Shown: positions 24,518-33,547 of the stretch, in pieces
Layout: the number at the start of each line of letters is the position of its first letter
Position numbering within the stretch: position 1 is the stretch's first letter
NCBI GenBank assembly: GCA_963788115.1
Contig: CAWBFD010000004.1
Location: 62,001 to 126,000 of the forward strand
DNA: 64,000 bases
DNA from: CAWBFD01 sp963788115
GTDB taxonomy: Bacteria; Actinomycetota; Thermoleophilia; Solirubrobacterales; 70-9
Direction of reading: 5' to 3'
Program-made: the position numbers and the translations under genes
Notes under the pieces: model-generated
Database searches by the model: none
The model's input: only the letters and a program-made list of their open reading frames with translations
Told to the model about the DNA's origin: nothing

Positions 24518-26027
24518 ATGTTCAAGACAGCGAAAATGAAGCATTGGCCGGCACTCACGGCCGTAGCGGTCGCCGCCGTCGGCCTGTTCGCAACCATCGG
24601 CGCGAGCCAGGCCTTGTCGAAGCCGGGTGGCGGCACAGCGGGTGGCGGCACCACCTCCGCCCCCTGCCCGACCCCGAAGGGCACCGCGGACCTCCCGATC
24701 GACAACAACGTCGAGGCCTCCGCCGTGACCGACGGGCAAACCACGACGTACGAGCTCGTCTCGAACGACCAGGACGCGGTCAACGGAGTGCCGGGCCTGG
24801 TCAAGTACTGCGTCTACCCAACCGGCGCCAACCATGCGCCAGCGGTCGCAGTGACCGCGGAGGGTGGCCAGGCTGAGGACATTGACTGGACCAAGACCAC
24901 GTCCAGCAAGTCCCCTTACACCTTCTCGTTCCAGCGACCTGGGGGCAACGCCACCAACATCTGGTTCGACGAGGACAACGAGACCACGGAGATGGGCACC
25001 GCGACGTGGACTGGCAACGTTCCGGATACCCAGAAGATCGTTCTTCACGTCGCCGACCCGAGCCTCTGCGGCACCAGCCCGACCTGCTTCGTGAAGCCGA
25101 ACCCGGACACGGGGCCGATTTGTGACGCCGGCACTGGCAATACCGGCGCCGCCTACAACGCGATCCCAACCGACTTCCCGGAGTGCTTCCGGGCTCCGTC
25201 GTTTGCCTTCGAGGGCAACTTCGCGGGCGAGTTCGGAGACGGAGTGGTGCTTGACACGACCGCGGGGACCAAGCTCAAGTCGATGACCGTGGACTTCCAG
25301 AGCTACGGTTGTGGCACCAGCGGGCATTGGAACACCGCCGTCGACGGTGATCCGAACGAGCCGGGCAACCGAGCAGACCGTGCGTGACGGCTCCGAAGCG
25401 GACGTTCACGGTGCCTGGGGGGATCACGGCCCGCATCTACGCGCTACCGAACGGGGACGGCGGCGACACGTCCGCTGAGGTCGGCCCACAGATCGCCGAA
25501 GCGACGATCAACCCCGACATCCCCTACCGGCCGTCGGCGGACAGCACGAACTGACGGGCGCTGACACAGGCAGGTTCGTCGGTCCCAACGGGGTGTGCGT
25601 GAATTCGCTCCCCGTGCTGCTCACGTTCAACTTCAAAGATGAGCAGCTTGCGCCTGGTCAAGAGGTGATCTGGACGGTCTCGTTCAACACGAGCAACGCG
25701 GGCTACGCCCCGATCGGGAACGGCACGGAATGCCGGAGCACCTCCGGCGTGCCTCCGGTGCCGACAAAGCCCGGATGCGGCTATGACTCGCTCAACGTCG
25801 GGACCTACACCTATCCGGGTGCGCCATATGCGGGAACCAACGTGACCGCAGCCGACCCGGACGGGGACGAGTGGTTTGCCAACTACTCGGATCCCGAGCT
25901 CACTCCCATGACCGGGGCCGGACTCCTCGCGGAAAGCGGCGGGACGTGCGACGGCTGTGGTCCTGGTGGCGCCGACCTCGGCCCCGCCGACCTCACGCCG
26001 CTGGCCCAGATCGTCACGGGACCCTAG
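24518..26027 (+). pseudogene. Secreted protein gene with two frame breaks
   Basis: The first frame (24518-25387) encodes an N-terminal signal segment (residues 8-31, ending GASQALS) and a Thr/Gly/Asn-rich exported protein of 289 residues. It stops at 25387 after GHWNTAVDGDP. A second frame continues with FTVPGGITARIYALPNG to 25554. A third (about 25556-26027) adds RFVGPNGVCVNSLPVLLTFN and a C-terminal domain of about 150 residues ending in PLAQIVTGP. Together they would make about 500 residues. The ATG has a good AGAGGAG site. Either decay or two indel errors explains this. Confidence 0.6.
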
Positions 26028-26073
26028 GTGCTGAGTCGAGTCACCTAGGCCGACAAGTAAGCCGTATCGGAAA

Positions 26074-26101
26074 GGGGCCGCGCGGGAAACCGCGCGGCCC
26101 C
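26074..26101 (+). terminator. GAAA-loop GC hairpin terminator
   Basis: GGGGCCGCGCGG (26074-26085), loop GAAA, and CCGCGCGGCCCC (26090-26101) form a perfect 12-bp hairpin 46 bases after the secreted-protein stop. There is no T-run, as is common in GC-rich actinobacteria. Confidence 0.75.
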
Positions 26102-26382
26102 CGTTCGAGCGCTGGCTCGCTGACGGCAAGGTCCGCCGCCCAGAGCGCCCTGCGCCGCCCGAGGACGACGAGAGCTGGCGGGCCGTGTCCGCGCTTCTGG
26201 AGCGTGGCTTCCCGGAGCGCTGGGGACGCCGCGGGCGGAACGGGCCGGCGGCGGGCGACTGTCCACGCTGAACTGCGAAGAGGGAGCCAAAAGCACGCGT
26301 AACAATCGTCTCGAACGGGTAGAGCGCCTCGGTGGGCGTGCTTACGCCAGTCGTATCCGCTTCAGGCGGGAAGGAGAGAGGG
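26102..26382. other. Intergenic stretch with a possible gene remnant
   Basis: Between the terminator and the carboxypeptidase start, one plus-strand frame reads FERWLADGKVRRPERPAPP and continues through WRAVSALLERGFPERWGRR to a stop at 26269-26271. It has protein-like composition but no start codon. It may be the C-terminal remnant of a lost gene. I do not recognise it. No other feature is visible. Confidence 0.3.
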
Positions 26383-29300
26383 TTGAATTCCAAGCAATTG
26401 TCCGCTCGGCCCAGGGGCAGCGACTTGACCGCGTCGCGGAGGGCCATGCTCGGCATCGCTGCCGTCGCGATCGCCTTGTCCATCGCACCCGTGGCTGCCG
26501 GCCAAGGGCGTCCGAGTCTTGAGGAGTACACGCTAAAGGGGAGCGCCGAGAAGATCGCTCAGGCGGTCGGCGGCGTCGAGCTCGCCGGGGTGGAGCAAAC
26601 GCGATCGGGACTCAAGGCCGACGCCGTTTTGACCGCGAGCCAACGTGCAAAGCTCGCCGCGTCCGGCGTCCGGGTCAAGTTGACGCGCAACAAGAAGGGC
26701 CAGACGGTGACCGAGCAGGCCGCGGCCCAGGCGGCCAATGGCTTCAACGTCTGGCGGTCCTGGGACGAACCAGGGGGAATCCGCGACGAGCTCTTCGCCG
26801 TGGCCCGGCAGAACCCTCAGCTCGTAAAGCTCGAGGTCCTCGGGCGCACACATCAGGGCCGTGACCTGATCGCCCTCAAGCTCACGCAGGGCGCCCGCGG
26901 CATACGCGACGGATCGCGCCCGGCGGTCCTGTACTCGTCGAACCAGCATGCACGCGAGTGGATCAGCCTCGAGGTGAACCGCCGCCTCATGCATTACTTC
27001 ATCGACCACTGGCGCGCCAATGACCGGGAGATCAGGGGCCTGCTCAAGCGCACCGAGCTCTGGTTCGTGATCTCCGCGAACCCCGACGGATACCAATACA
27101 CGTTCGACCACGAGCGGCTGTGGCGAAAGAACCTGCGCGACAACAACGGCGACGGCCAGATCACGGTCGGCGACGGGGTGGATCCAAACCGTAACTTCAG
27201 GGAGCACTGGGGCTACGACAACGAAGGATCGTCCCCGGACCCGGCGGACGAGACCTATCGGGGTCCCAGCGCCACCTCGGAACCGGAGACCCAGGCGATG
27301 CAGGGGCTGATCGACCGGATCAAGCCGAAGTTCCAGTCGAACCTGCACTCGTTCGGCGAATGGCTCTTGTATCCGCAGGGCTGGCAGGTCGGCACGCTCG
27401 ATGCGGACTATCCGATCTATGTTGCCACCGGGGGCACCGATGACGCGGGCACCGGGGGTACGGATGGCAACTCCGCGATCCCGGGGTTCAACCCGGGGCA
27501 GTCGGCGGACACGCTCTACGTCACCAACGGTGAGACGACCGACTACGCCGACACCAGTGCGGGCACGGTGGCCTTCACACCCGAGCTGGGCGAGGGGATC
27601 CCGGGATCGGGGTTCGTGTTCCCCGATAACGAGCAGCTGATCCAGGCGGAGTTCGAGAAGACGCTTGACTTCCACCTGGGCCTCGCCAGGTCCGCGGCGC
27701 ACCCCGCGGATCCGGACTCCCCGGTCGGCATCGAGGTCGAGCCGTTCTACCTCGACCCCGACGACATCGACCCACAGAACGGGCAGACCTCCCTCTTCGA
27801 CTTCAAGTTCGGCGAGTCCTACGGCGATCCGCAGGAGGTGCGCGTGCTCGCCAAGCGCAACCTTGGGGACGTCACCCTGCACTACCAGGTCAACGGCGGT
27901 CCGGTTCAGAGCGCGGACACGAGCGAATGGGAAGGCGGCGAGCGCTACGGGGTCGGCAACGGCACCTACTACCACGTCGTCCGAGGGGAGGTGACCGGCA
28001 CCGACCCGGGCGACAGTGTGGAGGTGTGGTTCGCCGGCGGAGGTGAGACGAGCGACTCGTTCACCTACGAGGCCGTCTCCGAGAGCGGCAGGCGCGTGCT
28101 GGTGCTCTCGGCCGAGGACTACACGGGAGCGTCGCCCGTCCAGCCGCCCGGCGGCCCCTTCTACCTGTCCTTCTACGCGGATGCGCTGGCGGCGAACGGC
28201 GTCGCCTTCGACGTCTATGACGTCGATGCTCACGGCCGCACCGCGCCGGACAACCTCGGCGTGCTCAGCCACTACGACGCAGTCGTCTGGTACACCGGCG
28301 ACGACGTCGTGACGCGCGAGCCCGGCTGGGCTGGCGGCAACGCGTCGCGGCTGGCGATGCAGGAGCTGCTCGAGGTGCGCGACTACGTGAACGAGGGCGG
28401 GCGCGTGCTCTACACCGGCCAGCGTGCCGGACAGCAGTACACGACCGGTCTCGGCGCCCAGCTCTACGACCCGTTCGAGAACGAGCAGTGCCGGGCCGAC
28501 CCGGCCGTGCTGGCAGGGTGCTTGGCCCTGTCGGGGTCCGGCGACTCGCAGGGCGATCCGATCGAGTACGTCTTCGGCGCGGCGGTCACGACCCCGTTTG
28601 GCGGAAGCGATCCAAACACCGGGGATCCGTTCGACGTCGCTGGGATCGACGAGCCGCTTGAGGGCCTCTCGTGGGGGTTCAACGGCGCGGACAGCGCTCA
28701 GAATCAGGCGTCCAATTCGTCGTTCATCGCGACCGGCGACTTCCTCCAGGTGACCGACCCGGCGGACAGCTTCCCGCAGTTCGAGAGCTGGCCGGCGGCG
28801 GAGTACCTGAGTGGCCTCTCGGGTCCGTTCGATCCGCACACCGGGCAGTCCTTCATGTGGTCGAATCGCGCCGACGAGGCCTACAAGCGCCTGACACGGA
28901 CCATCACGGTCCCGGCGGGCGGCGCGACGCTGTCGTTCTGGACGAGCTACAACCTCGAGCTGGACTTCGACTACCTGATTGTCGAGGCCCACACCGTCGG
29001 CCAGGACAACTGGACGACGCTGCCGGACCAGAACGGTCACACGACGAGTGACCTGAGCACGGATATGTCCTGTACGGGCGGTTGGAGCAATCCCGACGAC
29101 GAGGCCAACGTGCTGCACCCGTTCCTGAGGCATTACCAGACGTTCGATCCGGCGACGGGCGAATGCAGCCCGACGGGCTCGATCGGGACGCCCCCGGGCC
29201 AGTGGAACGCGGCAAACGGCAGCTCCAGCGGCTGGCAGCAGTTCCAGGTCAACATCCCGGCCGACCTGGGGCCACAGGTCGAGATCTCGATCACCTCGCT

Positions 29301-29619
29301 CAGCGACTGGGGCTTCCAGCAGTTCCCGGGCGTGTTCATCGACGACATCGAGGTCTCGACGGGTGAGGGCAGCACGTCGTTCGAGGAGGACGGCGATCCG
29401 ACGGACGGGTGGACCGTCCCCGGCGCGCCGCAGGATCCCGAGGGAATCGAGGGAGCCAACCTCAACGACTGGGGCCGCCGTGGCGGCCTTGGAATCAAGG
29501 AAGGGGCGGCCGTAGCGACCGACGACACGCTCTACATGGGCTACGGCCTCGAGGGCATCACGGACGCCGCTACACGCAACCAGGTCATGGATCGCGCGAT
29601 CGACTATCTCCTTCGCTGA
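26383..29619 (+). CDS. Large secreted M14 zinc carboxypeptidase with C-terminal immune-inhibitor-A-like region
   Basis: This 1078-residue exported metallopeptidase is built in parts. After a signal segment (about residues 19-42, ending PVAAGQG) and a propeptide, the M14 catalytic domain shows HARE (His189, Glu192), the third zinc ligand in LHSFGEW (His322) and the catalytic glutamate in FTPELGEG (Glu401). The rest has beta-rich regions; TITVPAGGATLSFWTSYNLE resembles the C-terminal part of immune inhibitor A metalloproteases. The TTG at 26383 follows AAGGAG by six bases. It probably degrades extracellular protein. Confidence 0.9.
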   Translation: MNSKQLSARPRGSDLTASRRAMLGIAAVAIALSIAPVAAGQGRPSLEEYTLKGSAEKIAQAVGGVELAGVEQTRSGLKADAVLTASQRAKLAASGVRVKLTRNKKGQTVTEQAAAQAANGFNVWRSWDEPGGIRDELFAVARQNPQLVKLEVLGRTHQGRDLIALKLTQGARGIRDGSRPAVLYSSNQHAREWISLEVNRRLMHYFIDHWRANDREIRGLLKRTELWFVISANPDGYQYTFDHERLWRKNLRDNNGDGQITVGDGVDPNRNFREHWGYDNEGSSPDPADETYRGPSATSEPETQAMQGLIDRIKPKFQSNLHSFGEWLLYPQGWQVGTLDADYPIYVATGGTDDAGTGGTDGNSAIPGFNPGQSADTLYVTNGETTDYADTSAGTVAFTPELGEGIPGSGFVFPDNEQLIQAEFEKTLDFHLGLARSAAHPADPDSPVGIEVEPFYLDPDDIDPQNGQTSLFDFKFGESYGDPQEVRVLAKRNLGDVTLHYQVNGGPVQSADTSEWEGGERYGVGNGTYYHVVRGEVTGTDPGDSVEVWFAGGGETSDSFTYEAVSESGRRVLVLSAEDYTGASPVQPPGGPFYLSFYADALAANGVAFDVYDVDAHGRTAPDNLGVLSHYDAVVWYTGDDVVTREPGWAGGNASRLAMQELLEVRDYVNEGGRVLYTGQRAGQQYTTGLGAQLYDPFENEQCRADPAVLAGCLALSGSGDSQGDPIEYVFGAAVTTPFGGSDPNTGDPFDVAGIDEPLEGLSWGFNGADSAQNQASNSSFIATGDFLQVTDPADSFPQFESWPAAEYLSGLSGPFDPHTGQSFMWSNRADEAYKRLTRTITVPAGGATLSFWTSYNLELDFDYLIVEAHTVGQDNWTTLPDQNGHTTSDLSTDMSCTGGWSNPDDEANVLHPFLRHYQTFDPATGECSPTGSIGTPPGQWNAANGSSSGWQQFQVNIPADLGPQVEISITSLSDWGFQQFPGVFIDDIEVSTGEGSTSFEEDGDPTDGWTVPGAPQDPEGIEGANLNDWGRRGGLGIKEGAAVATDDTLYMGYGLEGITDAATRNQVMDRAIDYLLR

Positions 29620-29649
29620 CGAGCGCCCGAGCCCAAGAGCAGGCGGAAT

Positions 29650-30192
29650 GTGGCTCCCGGCCCATCGAGAGTGGTGATCGAGCCGATCGCGGCGGAGCAC
29701 CAGGACGAGTTCCTCTCTGCGGTCCGGGCGAGCCGTAGGCTTCACCGGCCCTGGATCTATGGCCCGCTCACGCCGGAGGCGTTCGGGGACTGGCTGGACA
29801 GACAGGCGACCGGCGAGTTCGACGGATCGCTCATCCGGCGGAGCGACGACGGCGTGCTGGTCGGAGCGTGTCAGCTGAGCCAGATCATCCGGGGAAACCT
29901 GCAGGGCGCGTTCATCGGCTTTGCGGCGTTTCGCGGGTTCGAGGGGAAGGGCTACATGCACGAGGGCGTCGGCTTTGTTCTGGACCGAGCGTTCGGGCCG
30001 CTTGGGCTACGGCGGGTCGAGGCGAACATCCAGCCTGGGAACCATGCGTCGAAGGCGTTGGTCTCACGCCTCGGCTTCGTCAAGGAGGGCTACTCCCAGC
30101 GCTACCTCAAGGTCGGCGGGCGCTGGCGCGACCACGAGCGCTGGGCCATCCGTAGGGAACTGTGGACTGGCCGTCAGACCGTCCGCGCCTGA
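29650..30192 (+). CDS. GNAT family N-acetyltransferase (RimJ-like)
   Basis: This 180-residue acetyltransferase has the RimJ/RimL pattern. The N-terminal VVIEPIAAEHQDEFL is followed by a phosphate-binding loop in EGKGYMHEGVGFVLD, then LGLRRVEANIQPGNHASKAL and SRLGFVKEGYSQRYLKVGG. It probably modifies the N-terminal amine of ribosomal or other proteins, as in RimJ. The GTG start is weakly supported. It lies 30 bases after the carboxypeptidase gene on the same strand, but no functional link is evident. Confidence 0.9.
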   Translation: MAPGPSRVVIEPIAAEHQDEFLSAVRASRRLHRPWIYGPLTPEAFGDWLDRQATGEFDGSLIRRSDDGVLVGACQLSQIIRGNLQGAFIGFAAFRGFEGKGYMHEGVGFVLDRAFGPLGLRRVEANIQPGNHASKALVSRLGFVKEGYSQRYLKVGGRWRDHERWAIRRELWTGRQTVRA

Positions 30193-30305
30193 CGCTCGTG
30201 ATCATGCGGATTGCGGCAATTGCGTGAGGATGCGCGAGGGCGTCTGCGTCAGCTGACCGAGTCGTAGCGTGCATCCGCACCGCGTGCCTCCAGCGCCGCT
30301 CGCCT

Positions 30306-31499
30306 ATGCTCGCGGGGGTGGCGGCCGGCACGAGCCCGATCATCCCGGACCTGCCGATCATTCGCAGTCGCGGCGAGGGCGAGCAGCGGGCGACGTTCTT
30401 CGAGCTGTTCTTCGACCTCGTCTACGTCTTCGCGGTCACCCAGCTCTCGCACCACCTGGTCGCGGACCTCAGCTGGTCCGGCGCGGCCGAGACGGCGTTC
30501 ATGCTCGTCGCGCTGTACTGGGCCTGGAACTACACCACGTGGATGACGAACTGGTTCGATCCCGACACGGTGCCCGTTCGGCTCGTGCTGGTGTTCGTGA
30601 TGCTGGCAAGCCTCCTGATGGCGGTCGCGATCCCCGAGGGGTTCGGCGAGCAGGCGCTCTTGTTCGCGTGCGCCTACTCGGGCCTGCAGATCGGACGCAA
30701 CGCGTTCGTGGTCGCAGTCACGCCGCGCGGTTGGTTTCAGCAGAACTTCCGCCAGATCTTGGCCTGGAGCGTCCTCTCGGCGCCACTTTGGGTCGCGGGC
30801 GGCATCGTCGACGCCGGAGGGCTGCGTTGGGTGCTGTGGCTGGGTGCTCTGGGGCTTGACCTGGCGGCGCCGCTCGTGACCTATTGGCTGCCGGGCTTGG
30901 GCACCACACCAATGAGCCAGTGGCAGATCGAGGGCGCCCATTTCGGCGAGCGCTTCCAGTTGTTCGTGATCATCGCGCTCGGGGAGAGCATCGTGCTGGC
31001 GGGGGCGACCGCCTCGGACACGGGGCTGAGCCTCGAGGTCGTGGCCGCGCTGCTGTTCGCCTTCCTCTCCTCGACCGCGCTCTGGTGGCTGTATTTCGGC
31101 CAGGCCGCCCGCACCGTCTTCGAACGGATCCGCGCGGCAACCGCCGACGAGCGGGGCCAGATCGGTCGCGACATCTACACCTACCTCCACCTCCCGATCG
31201 TCGCCGGGATCGTTCTTGTCGCGGTCGGTGACGAGCTCGTGATCTCGCATCCCACCGACGACCTCCACGCCGCGGGAGCGCTCGTCACGCTCGGCGGCCC
31301 CGCCCTCTTCCTCGGCGGTCTCATGACCATCTCCGCCAGGCTCGCGAACGCCCAGAGCCTGCCGCGCGCGGTGGCCGTCAGCGCGCTGCTCGCCGCCGTG
31401 CCGCTCGCCGCCGGTGCCGAGGGTCTGGTCGTGTTGGCGCTGCTCACCGCGCTGCTGACCGTGCTGGTGGTCGCGGAGCAGTTGCGCGGCGCGCACTGA
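30306..31499 (+). CDS. ltrA: Low temperature requirement protein A (LtrA)
   Basis: This 397-residue integral membrane protein has about ten hydrophobic segments. The motif ATFFELFFDLVYVFAVTQLS near the N terminus is diagnostic of the LtrA family, as is the later RFQLFVIIALGESIV. LtrA was named for a Listeria gene needed for growth at low temperature; its biochemical activity is unknown. The ATG start gives MLAGVAAGTSPIIP. It stands alone, and no partner is evident in its neighbours. Confidence 0.92.
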   Translation: MLAGVAAGTSPIIPDLPIIRSRGEGEQRATFFELFFDLVYVFAVTQLSHHLVADLSWSGAAETAFMLVALYWAWNYTTWMTNWFDPDTVPVRLVLVFVMLASLLMAVAIPEGFGEQALLFACAYSGLQIGRNAFVVAVTPRGWFQQNFRQILAWSVLSAPLWVAGGIVDAGGLRWVLWLGALGLDLAAPLVTYWLPGLGTTPMSQWQIEGAHFGERFQLFVIIALGESIVLAGATASDTGLSLEVVAALLFAFLSSTALWWLYFGQAARTVFERIRAATADERGQIGRDIYTYLHLPIVAGIVLVAVGDELVISHPTDDLHAAGALVTLGGPALFLGGLMTISARLANAQSLPRAVAVSALLAAVPLAAGAEGLVVLALLTALLTVLVVAEQLRGAH

Positions 31500-31599
31500 G
31501 GCGAGCGGCCGGGCTCGCGGCGACCGCGCGATCGAGCGGCGCCGGGAAGCCAGCAGTAGCATCGAGCGCTGCTCTTATCGGAACCGGAAGGAGATCATC

Positions 31600-32310
31600 A
31601 TGGAAGCTAGCTCGGAAGCGGGGACCGTCGTTCTCGTTCACGGCGGTTTCGTGGACGGCTCGGGCTGGCAGGGCGTCTATAGCATCCTGAGAAGGGACGG
31701 CTACAACGTCAGCGTCGTCCAGAATCCGACGCTCTCGCTCGAAGGGGATGCCGCGGCCACCAAGCGGGTCATCGACGCGCAGAGCGAACCGGTGATTCTC
31801 GTTGGCCACTCCTACGGCGGAGCGGTGATCACCGAGGCCGGTAACGATCCCAACGTGGCGGCGCTGGTATATATCGCGGCCTTCGCGCCGGACAAGGACG
31901 AGTCGGTGGAGACGCTCATTGCCGATCCGCCGCCCGACGCGCCCGTGCCGCCAATTCTGCCGCCGCAGGACGGCTTCCTGTTCCTTGACCGGGAGAAGTT
32001 TCCCGCTTCGTTCGCGGCCGACGTGGATGCCGAACTGGCAGGGTTCATGGCCGACTCGCAGGTCCCGTGGGGCGTTGAAGCCCTGAGCGGCAAGATCACA
32101 GAGCCGGCGTGGCGGAACAAGCCGAGCTGGTACCTCGTCACGACCGAGGACCGGATGATCCCGCCGCCGGCCCAGCGCTCGATGTCTGAGCGGGCGGGTT
32201 CGACCGTTGACGAAGTCGCGGCCAGCCATTCCGTCTATGTGTCGCAGCCGGCGGCCGTGGTCGCACTCATTGAGAAGGCAGCTTCCGAAGTGAGATCGGC
32301 CGCGCGCTAA
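31600..32310 (+). CDS. Alpha/beta hydrolase (esterase-like)
   Basis: This 236-residue cytoplasmic alpha/beta hydrolase has an oxyanion-hole motif VLVHGGFVDGSGW, the nucleophile elbow GHSYGG, a likely catalytic Asp in TTEDRMIPP and His in AASHSVYV. The pattern is that of the salicylate-esterase/EstC-like group often annotated as Pop-type hydrolases. The ATG has a strong AAGGAGAT site. The substrate is probably a small ester. The gene converges on the nitroreductase-like gene at 32368. Confidence 0.92.
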   Translation: MEASSEAGTVVLVHGGFVDGSGWQGVYSILRRDGYNVSVVQNPTLSLEGDAAATKRVIDAQSEPVILVGHSYGGAVITEAGNDPNVAALVYIAAFAPDKDESVETLIADPPPDAPVPPILPPQDGFLFLDREKFPASFAADVDAELAGFMADSQVPWGVEALSGKITEPAWRNKPSWYLVTTEDRMIPPPAQRSMSERAGSTVDEVAASHSVYVSQPAAVVALIEKAASEVRSAAR

Positions 32311-32367
32311 GGCCAGGCAACCCAGCAGGGGGGTGAACGCAACCGAGTCGGGGCTGTTTCGATCCCC

Positions 32368-32877
32368 TCAGCCTGGTCGAGGATCGAGGATGACGACCGG
32401 GAGCTTCCGACCCTTGGAGTTGCGCTGGTAGAGCTCGTATGCCGGGAAGTTGGCAACGAGCTTCGGCCACAGTTGCTCGCGCTCCTCGTCGGTCGCGAGG
32501 CGCGCACGGACCCTGCGAATGTCCGCGCCGATCTGGATCGTGGTGTCCGGGTTCGCCCTCAAGTTGTGAAACCAGGCTGGATTCGTCGGCTGGCCGGCCT
32601 TCGAACCTACGACGGCAAGGGCATCGCCATGGTCGTGGTAGATCACCGGCGACGTCCGCTCGGTCCCGCTCTTGGCGCCGATGTGGTCGACGAGGAGAAT
32701 TCGGGCCTCGCGCCAGCCGGGGAGACGCCCGCCGAGCCTGCCGCTGGACCTGCGGTAGAGCGCGACGTGGATCTTCGTCGAGCGCCTGCCGAGGTAGATA
32801 CCGCGCCTACTGAGGACGTCGAGGATCGAGAGCTGGATCCGGTCGCGAACCGTGAGCGAGGGCATAGACTTTCGCAT
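32368..32877 (-). CDS. Deazaflavin (F420)-dependent nitroreductase family protein
   Basis: This 169-residue protein belongs to the DDN-like split-barrel family. LLVDHIGAKSGTERTSPVIYH and the cofactor-binding GSKAGQPTNPAWFHNLRANP are family signatures. Related enzymes use F420H2 to reduce quinones or nitro compounds, which implies F420 in this organism, as expected for an actinobacterium. The ATG at 32877 was chosen. It lies 29 bases downstream of the SRPBCC gene on the same strand and is likely co-transcribed with it. Confidence 0.92.
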   Translation of the reverse strand: MRKSMPSLTVRDRIQLSILDVLSRRGIYLGRRSTKIHVALYRRSSGRLGGRLPGWREARILLVDHIGAKSGTERTSPVIYHDHGDALAVVGSKAGQPTNPAWFHNLRANPDTTIQIGADIRRVRARLATDEEREQLWPKLVANFPAYELYQRNSKGRKLPVVILDPRPG

Positions 32878-32906
32878 TCCTTCGGCCCCGGGTCGGCGGG
32901 TTGCCG

Positions 32907-33350
32907 CTACCTCTCAAGCCGTTTCTTCAGCTCCCGCACGTTTCGTGCCAACGTCTTGCGGGCCCGCCGGACGACCAGGCCAACGAGCAGCTTGCCTATC
33001 CCGTGCGCCTCCTCGAACTCTAGGGAGATCGTCACCCGCGAGCTCTCGCCCTCCTGCAGGGGCTGGATTGCCCCCTTGGCGATCGCGACGAAGGGGCCGC
33101 TGACGCCGCGTACGGTCCAGCTCCTCGGAGGATCGAGCTCGGTTATCTCTTCGGTGCCCGCCAACTTCCGAGGACCGACCCGTCGGGTGACCGCGGCTGT
33201 CGAGCCCACCGCCGGCGGGCCACCGCCCTCCGCACGCGCAGACACGACAGCCGGCTGCCACTCTGCGTAGCGCGAAAGGTCGGTCGCGTATGAGAAGACC
33301 TCGTTGGGACGACGGGATATGTCGATGCTGCACTCCACTATCGCGACCAC
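32907..33350 (-). CDS. SRPBCC family protein (polyketide cyclase/START-like)
   Basis: This 147-residue START-fold protein begins VECSIDISRRPNEVFSYATD, and RYAEWQPAVV is the common SRPBCC N-terminal signature. The fold binds hydrophobic ligands in a deep pocket; the role is unknown. The C-terminal helix is basic (RRARKTLARN). An exact copy of its internal codons 71-138 lies 1.5 kb away, beyond the sigma-factor gene. GTG start, divergent from the ECF sigma factor. Confidence 0.9.
   Translation of the reverse strand: MVAIVECSIDISRRPNEVFSYATDLSRYAEWQPAVVSARAEGGGPPAVGSTAAVTRRVGPRKLAGTEEITELDPPRSWTVRGVSGPFVAIAKGAIQPLQEGESSRVTISLEFEEAHGIGKLLVGLVVRRARKTLARNVRELKKRLER
32937..33139. repeat. 203-bp direct repeat, copy 1 (within the SRPBCC gene)
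   Basis: These 203 bases are identical, base for base, to 34466-34668 in the same orientation. The identity ends abruptly on both sides: left neighbours are G versus T, and right neighbours C versus G. This copy is part of an intact reading frame, so it is probably the source copy. Confidence 0.97.
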
Positions 33351-33547
33351 CTCGCCCCTTCGTCGATTCGGACACGCGAGTCGCCGGCGTCGTCGCGGGG
33401 TGACTGGCGGCCTCGGGCGCCCATCAGGCTGCGGCCCTCAGCGCCGGGAACTCGCAGCTCGCAGCCTCTCGGGTCATCTCGACGCCTCCTTGTCACATCC
33501 GGTGAATTCCGTCTGTCTACTCCTATGACAGAACGCGACGGCTGAAT

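Noticed and set aside
26533..29961. Very long minus-strand open frame (1142 codons) opposite the carboxypeptidase
   Set aside because: It is the antisense shadow of a GC-rich gene: Arg/Val/Asp/Gly-rich, no family motif, and no ribosome binding site. The plus-strand protein has clear catalytic motifs.
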